Of a stretch of DNA of 64,000 nt, positions 37,255 through 45,910 are shown in pieces. Each line of letters opens with the position of its first letter. Position 1 is the first letter of the stretch. A program made the translations under genes and the position numbers. The notes under the pieces are model-generated. The model was not told where the DNA came from, ran no database searches, and saw only the letters and a program-made list of their open reading frames with translations. The stretch spans positions 124,001 to 188,000 of the forward strand of contig NZ_VOMB01000020.1 in the NCBI RefSeq assembly GCF_019050325.1, written 5' to 3'. The stretch is from [Mycobacterium] fortunisiensis. Its GTDB lineage: Bacteria > Actinomycetota > Actinomycetes > Mycobacteriales > Mycobacteriaceae.

Positions 37255-38646
37255 TCACAACAACCCGTCGCGCCGCAGGCCGGCAACCGATCGGGTGACC
37301 GCTTCGCAGACCGCGTCCATCACGACGGTGTCGTGCGCGGCGGTGAACAGTGGATAGAGGAACTCAGGCAGATGGACTCCGGCGGCCCGCAGGTAATAGG
37401 TCCACATGTATTCGGCCACCGGGTACCGCTGCGGATGCACCAGATCGACGAACTCGTCGGTACCCATGGTGCCGAACATCGGACGGACCAGCGACTCGTA
37501 GCGCCGCACGGCGATCGGGAACCCTGCCTCGTCGCGCAGCCGCTGCAGCTCGCCGGCAAAACGCTCGGCCGCCGCGTGGATGGTGGCGTACACCGAATCC
37601 TGGTGCTCGCGCAGATATCTGAGCTGAGCCAGACCGGCGGTGCAGGACAGGATGTTGCCGCAGAAGGTGCCGAGAATCCGGGTGCGGTCCTGCATGTCAC
37701 GCAGGTGTTCCCCGGTGCTCACCCCCATCTCGATCACCTCGGCGCGGCCGACGGTGGCCCCGATGGGCAGTCCACCGCCGATGATCTTGCCGAAGGTGGC
37801 CAGGTCGGGGGTCGGGCCCAGGGTGCCGAGGGCACCACCGAAGCGGAACCGGAAGCCGGTCAGCACCTCGTCGAACACCAGCAGCACGCCGTGCTGCGCC
37901 GTCACCTCACGCAGCCCGAAGAGGAAGTCGCGGTCCAACTGCGGCCAACTCGATCGGATGGGTTCGACGATGACACAGGCGAGTTCGCGCGCCCGCGCCT
38001 CGATCACCTCGAACGCCCTGCGGTCATACGGCAGGACGAGCGTCGAGGCCGGCCGCGCTGTGCCGGGCATCGAACCCACCGTCGATCCGTCGGGCGCGCG
38101 GGTGGCCAGCACATCGTTGTGATGGCCGTGATAGCACTGATCGAACATCGCCACCAGGGGCCGGCCCGTGTAGGTCCGGGCCAGCTTGAGGGCGTGCATT
38201 GTCGCCTCGGTGCCGGAGTTTCCGAAAAAGCCGCCCCCGGCCCAGTCCACGGCATCCAGCAACAGACCCATCAGGGCGGTCTCGGTCTCGTGCCCGGCGG
38301 CGAACGACAGACCGTCGTCGAGCGCGGCCCGCAGGGCGTCGGTCACCACCGCCGGCGCGTGGCCGAGAATGTTCGCGCCCCGACCGTTGTCGAGGTCGAC
38401 GAACGTGTTGCCGTCGACATCGGCCAGATATGCCCCGCGGGCCCGGCCGGCGATCATCGGCAGCACCCTGGGCATACCGTCGACGTAGTGGTTGTGCACT
38501 CCCAGCTGCACCCGGTGCACCACGGCGGCAAGGGTTTTCGGCTGGCGCCGGGTCAGCTCATCGATACAGTCGAGGTGGCTCAGGCGGCGGTGCAGCGCAC
38601 CGGGTTCGAGCAGGAGCGCCCGCGTGGTGAACGGCGCCGTCATCAT
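37255..38646 (-). CDS. Class III (GSA-type) PLP aminotransferase
   Basis: A 463-aa PLP enzyme of the glutamate-1-semialdehyde aminomutase/omega-transaminase class. PLP and substrate motifs are GGGFFGNSGTEATMHALKLA, LLVFDEVLTGFRF (the Asp that binds the pyridine N) and FGKIIGGGLPIGA with the Schiff-base Lys 287. It is not HemL: it stands outside heme genes and has a long N-terminal extension. Such enzymes aminate aldehydes, so it could act on the aldehyde made by the reductase, whose gene converges with it one base away. The start ATG overlaps the stop of the hemopexin protease gene (ATGA), so those two are coupled. Confidence 0.85.
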   Translation of the reverse strand: MMTAPFTTRALLLEPGALHRRLSHLDCIDELTRRQPKTLAAVVHRVQLGVHNHYVDGMPRVLPMIAGRARGAYLADVDGNTFVDLDNGRGANILGHAPAVVTDALRAALDDGLSFAAGHETETALMGLLLDAVDWAGGGFFGNSGTEATMHALKLARTYTGRPLVAMFDQCYHGHHNDVLATRAPDGSTVGSMPGTARPASTLVLPYDRRAFEVIEARARELACVIVEPIRSSWPQLDRDFLFGLREVTAQHGVLLVFDEVLTGFRFRFGGALGTLGPTPDLATFGKIIGGGLPIGATVGRAEVIEMGVSTGEHLRDMQDRTRILGTFCGNILSCTAGLAQLRYLREHQDSVYATIHAAAERFAGELQRLRDEAGFPIAVRRYESLVRPMFGTMGTDEFVDLVHPQRYPVAEYMWTYYLRAAGVHLPEFLYPLFTAAHDTVVMDAVCEAVTRSVAGLRRDGLL

Positions 38647-40031
38647 CAGTCCGGCCGGCCGACACCGTCGGCCCACAGTCCGGGCCAGTTCCCGGCCACC
38701 TGCTTCGGATATCCGGCATCCACCCGGGACGAGGCGATGTCGTACCGGATGTACTGCGAGCCCTTGAAGAAATAGGCCTTGCCGTTGTTCCTGACCGCCA
38801 CGTGGTCCACGCCGCTCTCGTACGCGACGGGCAGATTGGGAGCCCAGTTGTCCTTGATCGGCTTGGGATATCCGGCGTCGACCTGATCGGTGGCGATGTC
38901 GTAGCGCAGGTATTCGGCGCCCTTGAAGAAGTACGCCTTGCTGTTCGGCCAGACCACGACGGCATCGATTCCGTCCGGCCACACCCCCGGCCAGCCCGCC
39001 GAGATGTCCATCGGATAGCCGGGATCGGTCTTGTCGTTCGGCAGGTCGAAGCGCACGTACCGACTCCCCTTGAAGAAATACGCCTTGCCGTTGGTCCACA
39101 ACACGTCGGCGTCGATCCCGTCGGCGAAGTCCGCCGGGAAGCCGGCCCAGAATCCGGCGATCGGCAGCGGATAGCCGGGATCGGTCTTGCCTGCGGCGTC
39201 GTCGAACCGCGCGTACTGCGAACCGTTGAAGAAATACATCTTGCCGCTGGGCCACACCGAACTCGGGGACACCGGACCCGGATACAGACTGGCCGCGAAC
39301 TGGGCGTCCAGGTTGCCGATGTCGGTTCCGCCGGGCACCGCGATGCCGTCGGTCATGATCGAACCGGGCAGTTCGTAACACATGATCGAGTTCTCGTCGG
39401 TCTGGCTCGTCGCGGTCAGCGCGGACACCTCGAACGGCGTCAGCACCTGCTCGATCACCTCTTCGCGCGACCACCCCTGGGTCGCCATGAACAGGCTGAT
39501 GGCCTTCTCCCGGTCGATCCGGTCGACGATCGCCTTGCGCCGGTGTTCATGTGGGAATCCCAGGGTGTGACCCGTCTCGTGACGGACCACCCGGTGAAAC
39601 TCCGACTCGGCCGTGTTCATCGTGAACCCTTCGAGGTTCATCGTCGCCTCGTTCGGACCGGCGAGCAGGATGTCGGTGCCCAGGTAGGACCAATACCCAT
39701 CGTCGGCGAGGCGGGCAATCCGGACCTGGGGGTCGACGGCCGACGGCACGAATCTGACGTTGGCCCAGGCGCCCCAGGCGTTCATGTGGGCCAGGATCCG
39801 GCGCCGAAGGTCGGCGGGCGGGCTGTCGAGGAAGCCGACGGTGAGCCGGACACCGCCGGCACTCCAGCGCTTGTTGGTCATGACCGAAAGGCGTGCCCGC
39901 GTCGGCCGATCGCGTGCGGGCAGGCCGGTGATGTTCGGCGCATTCGCCGGGTTGACCGCCACCGCCGCATCCGCGGAGGCGATCACTTTCTCGGTCGGCA
40001 ACCTCTTGATCGTGCACGGTATGAATGCCAT
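38646..40031 (-). CDS. Matrixin/astacin-like zinc metalloprotease with hemopexin repeats
   Basis: A 461-aa protein with start ATG preceded by AAGGAGG. The metzincin site is HETGHTLGFPH (His 151, Glu 152, His 155, His 161), with a Met-turn at SIMCYELPG. Four hemopexin repeats fill about residues 255-455, each with a (M/A)YFF(N/K)G motif, (Y/F)xR(F/Y)D, and D(P/A)GYP. This is one four-bladed propeller, as in matrix metalloproteases. No signal peptide or propeptide cysteine switch is visible, so it may work in the cytosol or leave by an unusual route. It is translationally coupled to the aminotransferase, suggesting a shared pathway, perhaps a second peptide-processing step. Confidence 0.85.
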   Translation of the reverse strand: MAFIPCTIKRLPTEKVIASADAAVAVNPANAPNITGLPARDRPTRARLSVMTNKRWSAGGVRLTVGFLDSPPADLRRRILAHMNAWGAWANVRFVPSAVDPQVRIARLADDGYWSYLGTDILLAGPNEATMNLEGFTMNTAESEFHRVVRHETGHTLGFPHEHRRKAIVDRIDREKAISLFMATQGWSREEVIEQVLTPFEVSALTATSQTDENSIMCYELPGSIMTDGIAVPGGTDIGNLDAQFAASLYPGPVSPSSVWPSGKMYFFNGSQYARFDDAAGKTDPGYPLPIAGFWAGFPADFADGIDADVLWTNGKAYFFKGSRYVRFDLPNDKTDPGYPMDISAGWPGVWPDGIDAVVVWPNSKAYFFKGAEYLRYDIATDQVDAGYPKPIKDNWAPNLPVAYESGVDHVAVRNNGKAYFFKGSQYIRYDIASSRVDAGYPKQVAGNWPGLWADGVGRPD

Positions 40032-40204
40032 CGTCGTCCCTCCTTCGGCTCCGGATGCAATCGGTGTCAGCGGCGAACGTACGGCGCGGTCCGCGCCCGT
40101 CACACGAGTGGACCGCTACCTGTATTCGCGGCGTGCTCGCCGCGGTGGCGCCCCGGGTGGTCGGCCGAGGGTGCGCGGCCGGACCGGGCGACGGGTGGGT
40201 TCGA

Positions 40205-40216
40205 GTAGCCCACTAC
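40205..40216. promoter_or_regulatory. GTAG-CCCA-CTAC palindrome before the heme dioxygenase gene
   Basis: This 12-bp site is identical to 29750-29761 upstream of the LuxR/subtilase pair and differs at one spacer base from 50129-50140. It is 19 bp upstream of the chosen start of the dioxygenase gene and about 175 bp upstream of the divergent metalloprotease gene. The 204-bp gap between the two genes shows no other clear motif. Confidence 0.55.
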
Positions 40217-40235
40217 GCATGTGGAGTCGGCCGCG

Positions 40236-42068
40236 GTGCACAACAATCACCGTGTGTGTCAAAAACACATCCGCTCCCGGGTCCGGTCGGCCACCATCGC
40301 CGGAGCGGCCAGGCTGGCCCAGCTCACCGACCAGCGGGTGGGTTGGGCCCGGCTGCCCAAGCTGGTCGGCCTGGCGGTGCTGGTCGGGCTGCGCCACCAG
40401 CTGCGCACATCGAACCTGTATGGCGCCGCACCGGTAGCGCACCCACCGGGTGGTCCGGTCGATGCCGGCAACTATCTGGGTGCACGCACTCGTGACGGGT
40501 CCTACAACGACCTCGCCGACCCGAGGATGGGTGCGGTGGGTTGCCGGTTCGGCCGCAATGTCGCACCCGAGCACTCGTATCCCGAATCCCCGCACCGCGT
40601 CGTCGACCCCAACCCGCGACTGATCAGCCGCAAACTGCTGACCCGCGAGCAATTCCAGCCGGCGCGCACGCTGAATCTCCTGGCCGCGGCGTGGATCCAG
40701 TTCGAGGTGCACGACTGGTTCGCCCACGGCACCGTGGCTGACAAGCCCTGGGTGGTGCCGCTGCGCGACGACGATCCGTGGCCGCAGCAGCCGATGCGGG
40801 TGAAGCGCACCGCCCCCGATCCGGATCCCGGGGCACCCGGGCCGCCCAGCTTCACCACGCAGGAATCACACTGGTGGGACGGCTCCCAGATCTACGGGAC
40901 CACACCGGAATTCGCCAGTGCCCTGCGTGCCCCGGAGAAGGGCAAGCTGCGCATCGACGCGTCCGGGCTGCCCCCGCCCGAGGTCGAGGCCACCGCCGAT
41001 CTGACCGGCACCGCGGGCAACTTCTGGGTCGGCCTGGCCCTGTTGCACTCGCTGTTCATGCGCGAACACAACGCCATCTGCGAGCACCTGGCGCAGGCAC
41101 ACCCGCACCTGACCGACCAACAGCTGTACGACAAGGCGCGGCTGGTGAATTCCGCGCTGCTGGCCAAGATCCACACCGTGGACTGGACGCCGGCCATCAT
41201 CGCGCATCCGACGACGGTGGCAGCGATGCGGATCAACTGGTTCGGTGTGCTCGGCGAGCGGCTCGGCACCCGATTGCGACGACGATTCGGGCGCATCGGG
41301 CGCAGCCCGCTGCTGCACGGCATCCCGGGTTCGCCGACCACCCACCACGGCGTGCCGTACTCACTGACCGAGGAGTTCGTCGCGGTCTATCGGATGCACC
41401 CGTTGATCCCCGACGAGTTCACGTTCCGCGCCCTGGCCGATGACCGGATCACCGCCCGGCACGAGTTCGGGGAGCTCACGGTGCTCAACGTGCGGGCCCG
41501 GCTGGCCGAAACCCCGATTGCCGATCTGCTGTACTCGTTCGGGCGTGCCCACCCGGGGTCGTTGTCGCTGCACAACTTTCCCCGGCAGCTGCAACACCTG
41601 CAGCAGGTCGACGGCACCCTGCTCGATCTGGGGACCGTCGACGTGATCCGGTCCCGGGAGCGGGGGGTGCCGCGCTACAACGAGTTCCGCAGGTTGTTCC
41701 GGCTGAAGCCGGCGGCGACGTTCGAGGAGCTCACCGGGGAGAGCGCACTGGCGGCCGAGCTGCGTGAGATCTATCACGACGTGGAGCTGGTCGACCTGAT
41801 GATCGGCCTCTACGCCGAGCCCAAACCACCCGGGTTCGGCTTCAGCGACACCGCGTTCCGGGTTTTCATCCTGATGGCGACGCGGCGGCTGGAAAGCGAC
41901 CGCTTCTTCACCACCGACTTCCGTGACGAGACCTACACCCGCGCGGGAATGGATTGGGTGCGCGACAACGACATGCGTTCGGTGCTGCTGCGCCACTTCC
42001 CCGAGCTGGCGCCGGCCCTGGCCGGGGTGGCCAATCCGTTCGCCCCGTGGAATCCCGTCTCCCCCTGA
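40236..42068 (+). CDS. Cyclooxygenase-like heme peroxidase/fatty acid dioxygenase
   Basis: A 610-aa protein of the animal heme peroxidase superfamily, closest in motif style to alpha-dioxygenase and prostaglandin synthase. The distal His (about 159) lies in FEVHDWFAHG, the proximal His (about 388) in YRMHPLIPDEFTFRAL, and SRERGVPRYNEFRR matches the conserved family loop. WWDGSQIYG is also typical. Members bind heme and add O2 to unsaturated fatty acids. GGAG nine bases upstream supports the GTG at 40236; a GTG at 40221 is the alternative. A catalase-like gene follows after 15 bp, a pairing known from cyanobacteria where the second protein splits the fatty acid hydroperoxide. Confidence 0.85.
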   Translation: MHNNHRVCQKHIRSRVRSATIAGAARLAQLTDQRVGWARLPKLVGLAVLVGLRHQLRTSNLYGAAPVAHPPGGPVDAGNYLGARTRDGSYNDLADPRMGAVGCRFGRNVAPEHSYPESPHRVVDPNPRLISRKLLTREQFQPARTLNLLAAAWIQFEVHDWFAHGTVADKPWVVPLRDDDPWPQQPMRVKRTAPDPDPGAPGPPSFTTQESHWWDGSQIYGTTPEFASALRAPEKGKLRIDASGLPPPEVEATADLTGTAGNFWVGLALLHSLFMREHNAICEHLAQAHPHLTDQQLYDKARLVNSALLAKIHTVDWTPAIIAHPTTVAAMRINWFGVLGERLGTRLRRRFGRIGRSPLLHGIPGSPTTHHGVPYSLTEEFVAVYRMHPLIPDEFTFRALADDRITARHEFGELTVLNVRARLAETPIADLLYSFGRAHPGSLSLHNFPRQLQHLQQVDGTLLDLGTVDVIRSRERGVPRYNEFRRLFRLKPAATFEELTGESALAAELREIYHDVELVDLMIGLYAEPKPPGFGFSDTAFRVFILMATRRLESDRFFTTDFRDETYTRAGMDWVRDNDMRSVLLRHFPELAPALAGVANPFAPWNPVSP

Positions 42069-42083
42069 AAGAAAGGCCGCCAC

Positions 42084-43184
42084 ATGACCGGTATCGCCGA
42101 GAACCTCCGTCCCGTCCGCTACCACGACAACCTCGAGCAGCCGAAGGCCGACGAGGCCGAGGTGATCGACAAGATCATCGCCGCACTGCGCAAGAACAAC
42201 GAACGTGCCTACCGGAAGTTCAAGCACGGGCTGCGCGACGCCCACGCCAAGAGCCACGCCATCCTGCGCGGCGAGCTGACCGTCCATCCGGATCTGCCGG
42301 AGGTACTGGCCCAGGGCATGTTCGCCGAACCCCGCAGCTATCCGGTGATCGCCCGGATCTCGACCACCTCGGGGGTGCTGCGCAGCGACAAGATGCGCGG
42401 TGTCCGGGGCCTGGGCCTCAAGGCCATCGGGGTGTCCGGCGACCGCGCCATGAAGGACCCGGCCGATGAACCGAATGTCACCCAGGATTTCGTGCTGGTC
42501 ACCCACGAGGAATTTCTGTTCGCCGACGCCCACGCCTATCTCAAGCTGGGGATGCCCACCGCCACGGCGCTGGCCAAGCTGCCCGACAACGTGCTGTGGG
42601 CGGGCAGCGAACTTCTGGGCCTGGTCCGCAAGATCGGTGTGCCGCTGCCGCCCAACCTGGCGGTGTTTGTCGCGCCCAACCGGCCGATCCTGGGCGAGAC
42701 CTTCTTCTCCTCCGCCCCGATCCGCTACGGCGACTACGTGGCGCGGTTCAAGTACGAGCCGGCCAGCCCGGAATTGAAAGCACTTGCCGGGCAGACCCTT
42801 CCGCGCAACCCGGGGCAGGACGAGCACCGCGACCTGATCATGGCGTTCTTCGAGAACAACTCTGCGGAATACACATTCAGCGTGCAGCTGTGCACCGATC
42901 CGGACACCATGCCGATCGAGGACGCCACGAAGCATTGGGATTCCCCGTATCTGCCGGTGGCCACCGTCGTGTTTCCCCGGCAGAATCCCTACAGTGCGCT
43001 GCGCCGCGCGTACGGGGACGACGTGTTGTCGTTCAACTCGTGGCGCGGGCTGGCGGCGCACCGCCCGCTGGGCTCGATCAACCGGCTCAAACGCACGGTA
43101 TACGAGGCGTCGAGCAACTTCCGGCACGACGTGAACCACATCGACCGGCATGAACCCGCCGACATCGCCGAGCTTCCGGATTGA
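42084..43184 (+). CDS. Catalase-related hemoprotein
   Basis: A 366-aa protein with a minimal catalase fold, shorter than true catalases. Candidate distal His 54 lies in RDAHAKSHAILRGEL. The barrel has VIARISTTSGVLRSDK and GVRGLGLKAIGV with NVTQDFVLV. The likely heme-ligand Tyr 340 lies in LKRTVYEASSNFR near the C terminus, where the usual Arg four residues before Tyr appears as Lys-Arg. Such small catalase-like proteins act as allene oxide synthases, hydroperoxide lyases or peroxidases. AAAGAAAGG precedes the ATG. It is in an operon with the dioxygenase, so it most likely converts that enzyme's fatty acid hydroperoxide product. Confidence 0.85.
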   Translation: MTGIAENLRPVRYHDNLEQPKADEAEVIDKIIAALRKNNERAYRKFKHGLRDAHAKSHAILRGELTVHPDLPEVLAQGMFAEPRSYPVIARISTTSGVLRSDKMRGVRGLGLKAIGVSGDRAMKDPADEPNVTQDFVLVTHEEFLFADAHAYLKLGMPTATALAKLPDNVLWAGSELLGLVRKIGVPLPPNLAVFVAPNRPILGETFFSSAPIRYGDYVARFKYEPASPELKALAGQTLPRNPGQDEHRDLIMAFFENNSAEYTFSVQLCTDPDTMPIEDATKHWDSPYLPVATVVFPRQNPYSALRRAYGDDVLSFNSWRGLAAHRPLGSINRLKRTVYEASSNFRHDVNHIDRHEPADIAELPD

Positions 43185-43302
43185 CGGCTGCGAACGGGAA
43201 ATACTTGCAATGGGAAGAACTTTCGCGCTCAGGCCCGCCAAACCCGCAGTTGACCCGCTGTTCGGCAGCGTTGGAAGCCCAGTGCCCCTAGACTCAGGAT
43301 TC

Positions 43303-45903
43303 ATGCCTGGTCAGTGGCAGCTGATGGACCGGCCCGCCGAGCACGAGGCCATTCGGTCCGCCCTCAGCGGGACGGACAGCTGCGGAGTTGTTCTCGTCGG
43401 GGCCGCAGGAGTCGGAAAGACCACGCTGGCACGCACCGTCACGGCCTCACTGAGCCGCAAGGTGCACTGGACCGCATGCACCGAGTCCTCGCGCAGCATC
43501 CCGCTCGGCGCGTTCGCCCACTGGGTGTCCTCCTCGGCCTCGCGCGATCCGATCGCCCTGATCGGCTCGGCCCACGAATCCCTGGTGGCGGCCGGCGACA
43601 CCATCGTCGGCATCGACGATGCGCATCTGCTGGATCAGTTGTCGGCCACCCTGTTACATCAGATCGCCGTGGAGCGTTCCGGACACGTGGTGGCCACGGT
43701 GCGCAGCGGTGAACCGGTGCCCGACGCCGTCACCTCACTGTGGAAGGACGGCTACCTCCAGCGATTCGAGCTCAACCCGTTCACCAAGCAGCAGAGCATC
43801 GCCCTGATCGAAACCGTGCTGGGCGGAACGCTCGAAGGCCTCAGCGCCGACGTGATGTGGGAGACCTCCGGCGGCAATCCGCTGTTCCTGCGCAACATGG
43901 TCGAGGGCGCGCTCGACGCCGGGGCGCTGACCGAGGTCAACGGGGTGTGGCAGTTCCGCGGCCCCACCGTGATCCCGTCGGGCCTCGTCGAGTTGCTCGA
44001 CGAGCGGCTGGTACACGCCGGCGAGGATGTGCTGCACGCGCTGAAGCTGCTGGCGCTGTGCGAGCCGCTCGACATCGACGCGCTCGCCGAACTGGCCGGG
44101 GCCGACGCCGTGGACACCGCCGAGATGCGCGGGCTGATCCGGGTCGTCGCCGACGACGGTCAGCTCAACGCCCGTTTCAGCCATCCGCTGTTCGGCGAGG
44201 TGGTACGGCGCCGGGTCGGTACCGCATCGGCACGCAAACTGCGCGGACGGATCGCCAAGGTGCTGCACGAGCGCAACCTCGATTCCCCGGCCAGCCGAAT
44301 CAAGTTGGCCGAGTTGGCGATCGAGAGTGACCAGGGCGCCGATGTCGAACTGCTCGTCACCGCGGCCAAGGACGCGGTGTTCCTGTCCAACCTTCCGCTC
44401 GGGGAGAAATTGGCCCGGGCGGCCTTCGACCACGGCGGCGGTCTCGGCGCGGCCGCACTGCTGTCCCGCGCGCTGTTGTGGCAGGGCCATCCGGCCCAGG
44501 CCGACGCCATCCTCGAACAGTTCTCCCCCGCCGACCTCAACGAGATGGAACTCGTGCAGTGGGGTGTTCCCCGGCTGTCCAACCTGTTCTGGTCCATGGG
44601 CGATGTGCCCCGGGCCAACGAGGTGCTCGATCTCGTGCGCGAGCGGGTCACCCACCCGGCCCTCAAATCGATCATCGATGCGACCGGCGCGGGCATGGCC
44701 GTGCACCAGAACAAGATCGACGAGGGCCTGACGATCGCCGAGCAGGTGCTGGCCAACCCCGAAGCGCCCCGGCAGGCGGTCGATTTCGCGGCGTTCGCGG
44801 CCGGTCTTTCGATGCCGCTGGTGGGCCGGGGTACCGATTTCCTGCCCATCGCCTCGCGCTGCCGCGCCCAGCGCAAGACCACCGACGGCATGGTCCGGAT
44901 CATGGTGTTCTACGGCGAGGTACTGGCCCTGGCCTATATCGGCCGGCTCGAATCGGCCCGGCAGCGCGCCGCCGAGTACGCCGAGTTCTCCTCGGCCGGC
45001 CAGTTCGCCGGCTGGGCCATCGCCAAGATCATGGAAGGTGTGGCCGCCACCCACAGCGGGCGATTCCGCGACGCCATCGCCGCGATCGAACAGGCCCTGG
45101 CCGCGCTGAACGCCGAGAGTTCGCTGCCCTGGCAACTTCCGGGCCGGCTGCTGCTGGCCCGCGCCTACGCCGCGGTGGGCAATCCGGCCGACGCCGAACG
45201 CGTGCTGGAGGACGCCGAGGAACACTCCGGGGACTTCATGGCGCTGCACGAACCACACCGGATGATCGCCAAGGCCTGGCTGGCCGCCGCCAAGGGCAGT
45301 CACCGCTCGGCCATCGACGAAGCCCGGGCCGCCGCCGATGCCGCACATTCCTCCGGCCAGTACGCGGTCGAGGCCGAGGCACTGCACACCGCCGCCCGCT
45401 TCGGCGACCGCAGCGTGACCCGCCGCCTGCAGGACCTGGTGGACCGGGTGGACGGCCCGTTGCCCGGGCTCTACGCCCGGCACGCCGCCGCCGTGGCCGC
45501 CGCCGATCCGGCCGAACTGGACAAGGCCGCCGCCGCGTTCGAACAGGCCGGCCTGTTCCTGTCGGCAGCCGACGCGGCCGCCCAGGCGGTCCCGCTGCAC
45601 GACCGCGCGGGCCATCGCCGCAACAGCACCGAATCAGCCGCTCACGCACTGCAATTGGCCGCCAAGTGCGGTGGCGCGGCCACCCCGGCCATTCGCTCGG
45701 CGGCCCGCCCGCTGCCGGTGACCGCCCGCGAGCGCGAGGTGACCGGTCTGGTGGCGCAAGGATTGTCGAACCGCGAGATCGCCGAGCGTCTGATCGTCTC
45801 GGTCCGCACTGTGGAGGGCCACATCTACCGAGCCTGCATCAAGCTCGGCGTCGCCGATCGGGACGAGCTCGCCAAGATCGTCTGGAGCGACCTGACCCGG
45901 TAG
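43303..45903 (+). CDS. Large ATP-binding LuxR-family (LAL) regulator
   Basis: An 866-aa regulator of the large ATP-binding LuxR type. An N-terminal AAA/STAND domain has Walker A GAAGVGKTT (about 33-41) and Walker B-like TIVGIDDAHLLD. A long helical TPR-like middle is a likely ligand or partner sensor. The C-terminal LuxR helix-turn-helix is LTAREREVTGL-like (printed as VTAREREVTGLVAQGLSNRE) with IVSVRTVEGHIYRACIKLGV. It follows the catalase-like gene by 118 bp and converges with the nitrate reductase gene. It could control the oxylipin/RiPP genes or nitrate use; sequence alone does not decide. Confidence 0.88.
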   Translation: MPGQWQLMDRPAEHEAIRSALSGTDSCGVVLVGAAGVGKTTLARTVTASLSRKVHWTACTESSRSIPLGAFAHWVSSSASRDPIALIGSAHESLVAAGDTIVGIDDAHLLDQLSATLLHQIAVERSGHVVATVRSGEPVPDAVTSLWKDGYLQRFELNPFTKQQSIALIETVLGGTLEGLSADVMWETSGGNPLFLRNMVEGALDAGALTEVNGVWQFRGPTVIPSGLVELLDERLVHAGEDVLHALKLLALCEPLDIDALAELAGADAVDTAEMRGLIRVVADDGQLNARFSHPLFGEVVRRRVGTASARKLRGRIAKVLHERNLDSPASRIKLAELAIESDQGADVELLVTAAKDAVFLSNLPLGEKLARAAFDHGGGLGAAALLSRALLWQGHPAQADAILEQFSPADLNEMELVQWGVPRLSNLFWSMGDVPRANEVLDLVRERVTHPALKSIIDATGAGMAVHQNKIDEGLTIAEQVLANPEAPRQAVDFAAFAAGLSMPLVGRGTDFLPIASRCRAQRKTTDGMVRIMVFYGEVLALAYIGRLESARQRAAEYAEFSSAGQFAGWAIAKIMEGVAATHSGRFRDAIAAIEQALAALNAESSLPWQLPGRLLLARAYAAVGNPADAERVLEDAEEHSGDFMALHEPHRMIAKAWLAAAKGSHRSAIDEARAAADAAHSSGQYAVEAEALHTAARFGDRSVTRRLQDLVDRVDGPLPGLYARHAAAVAAADPAELDKAAAAFEQAGLFLSAADAAAQAVPLHDRAGHRRNSTESAAHALQLAAKCGGAATPAIRSAARPLPVTAREREVTGLVAQGLSNREIAERLIVSVRTVEGHIYRACIKLGVADRDELAKIVWSDLTR

Positions 45904-45910
45904 GCCTCGC

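Noticed and set aside
22480..45910. Integrative element inserted at tRNA-Leu
   Set aside because: No integrase, no relaxase and no direct repeat of the tRNA 3' end were seen, so only a variable region is claimed.
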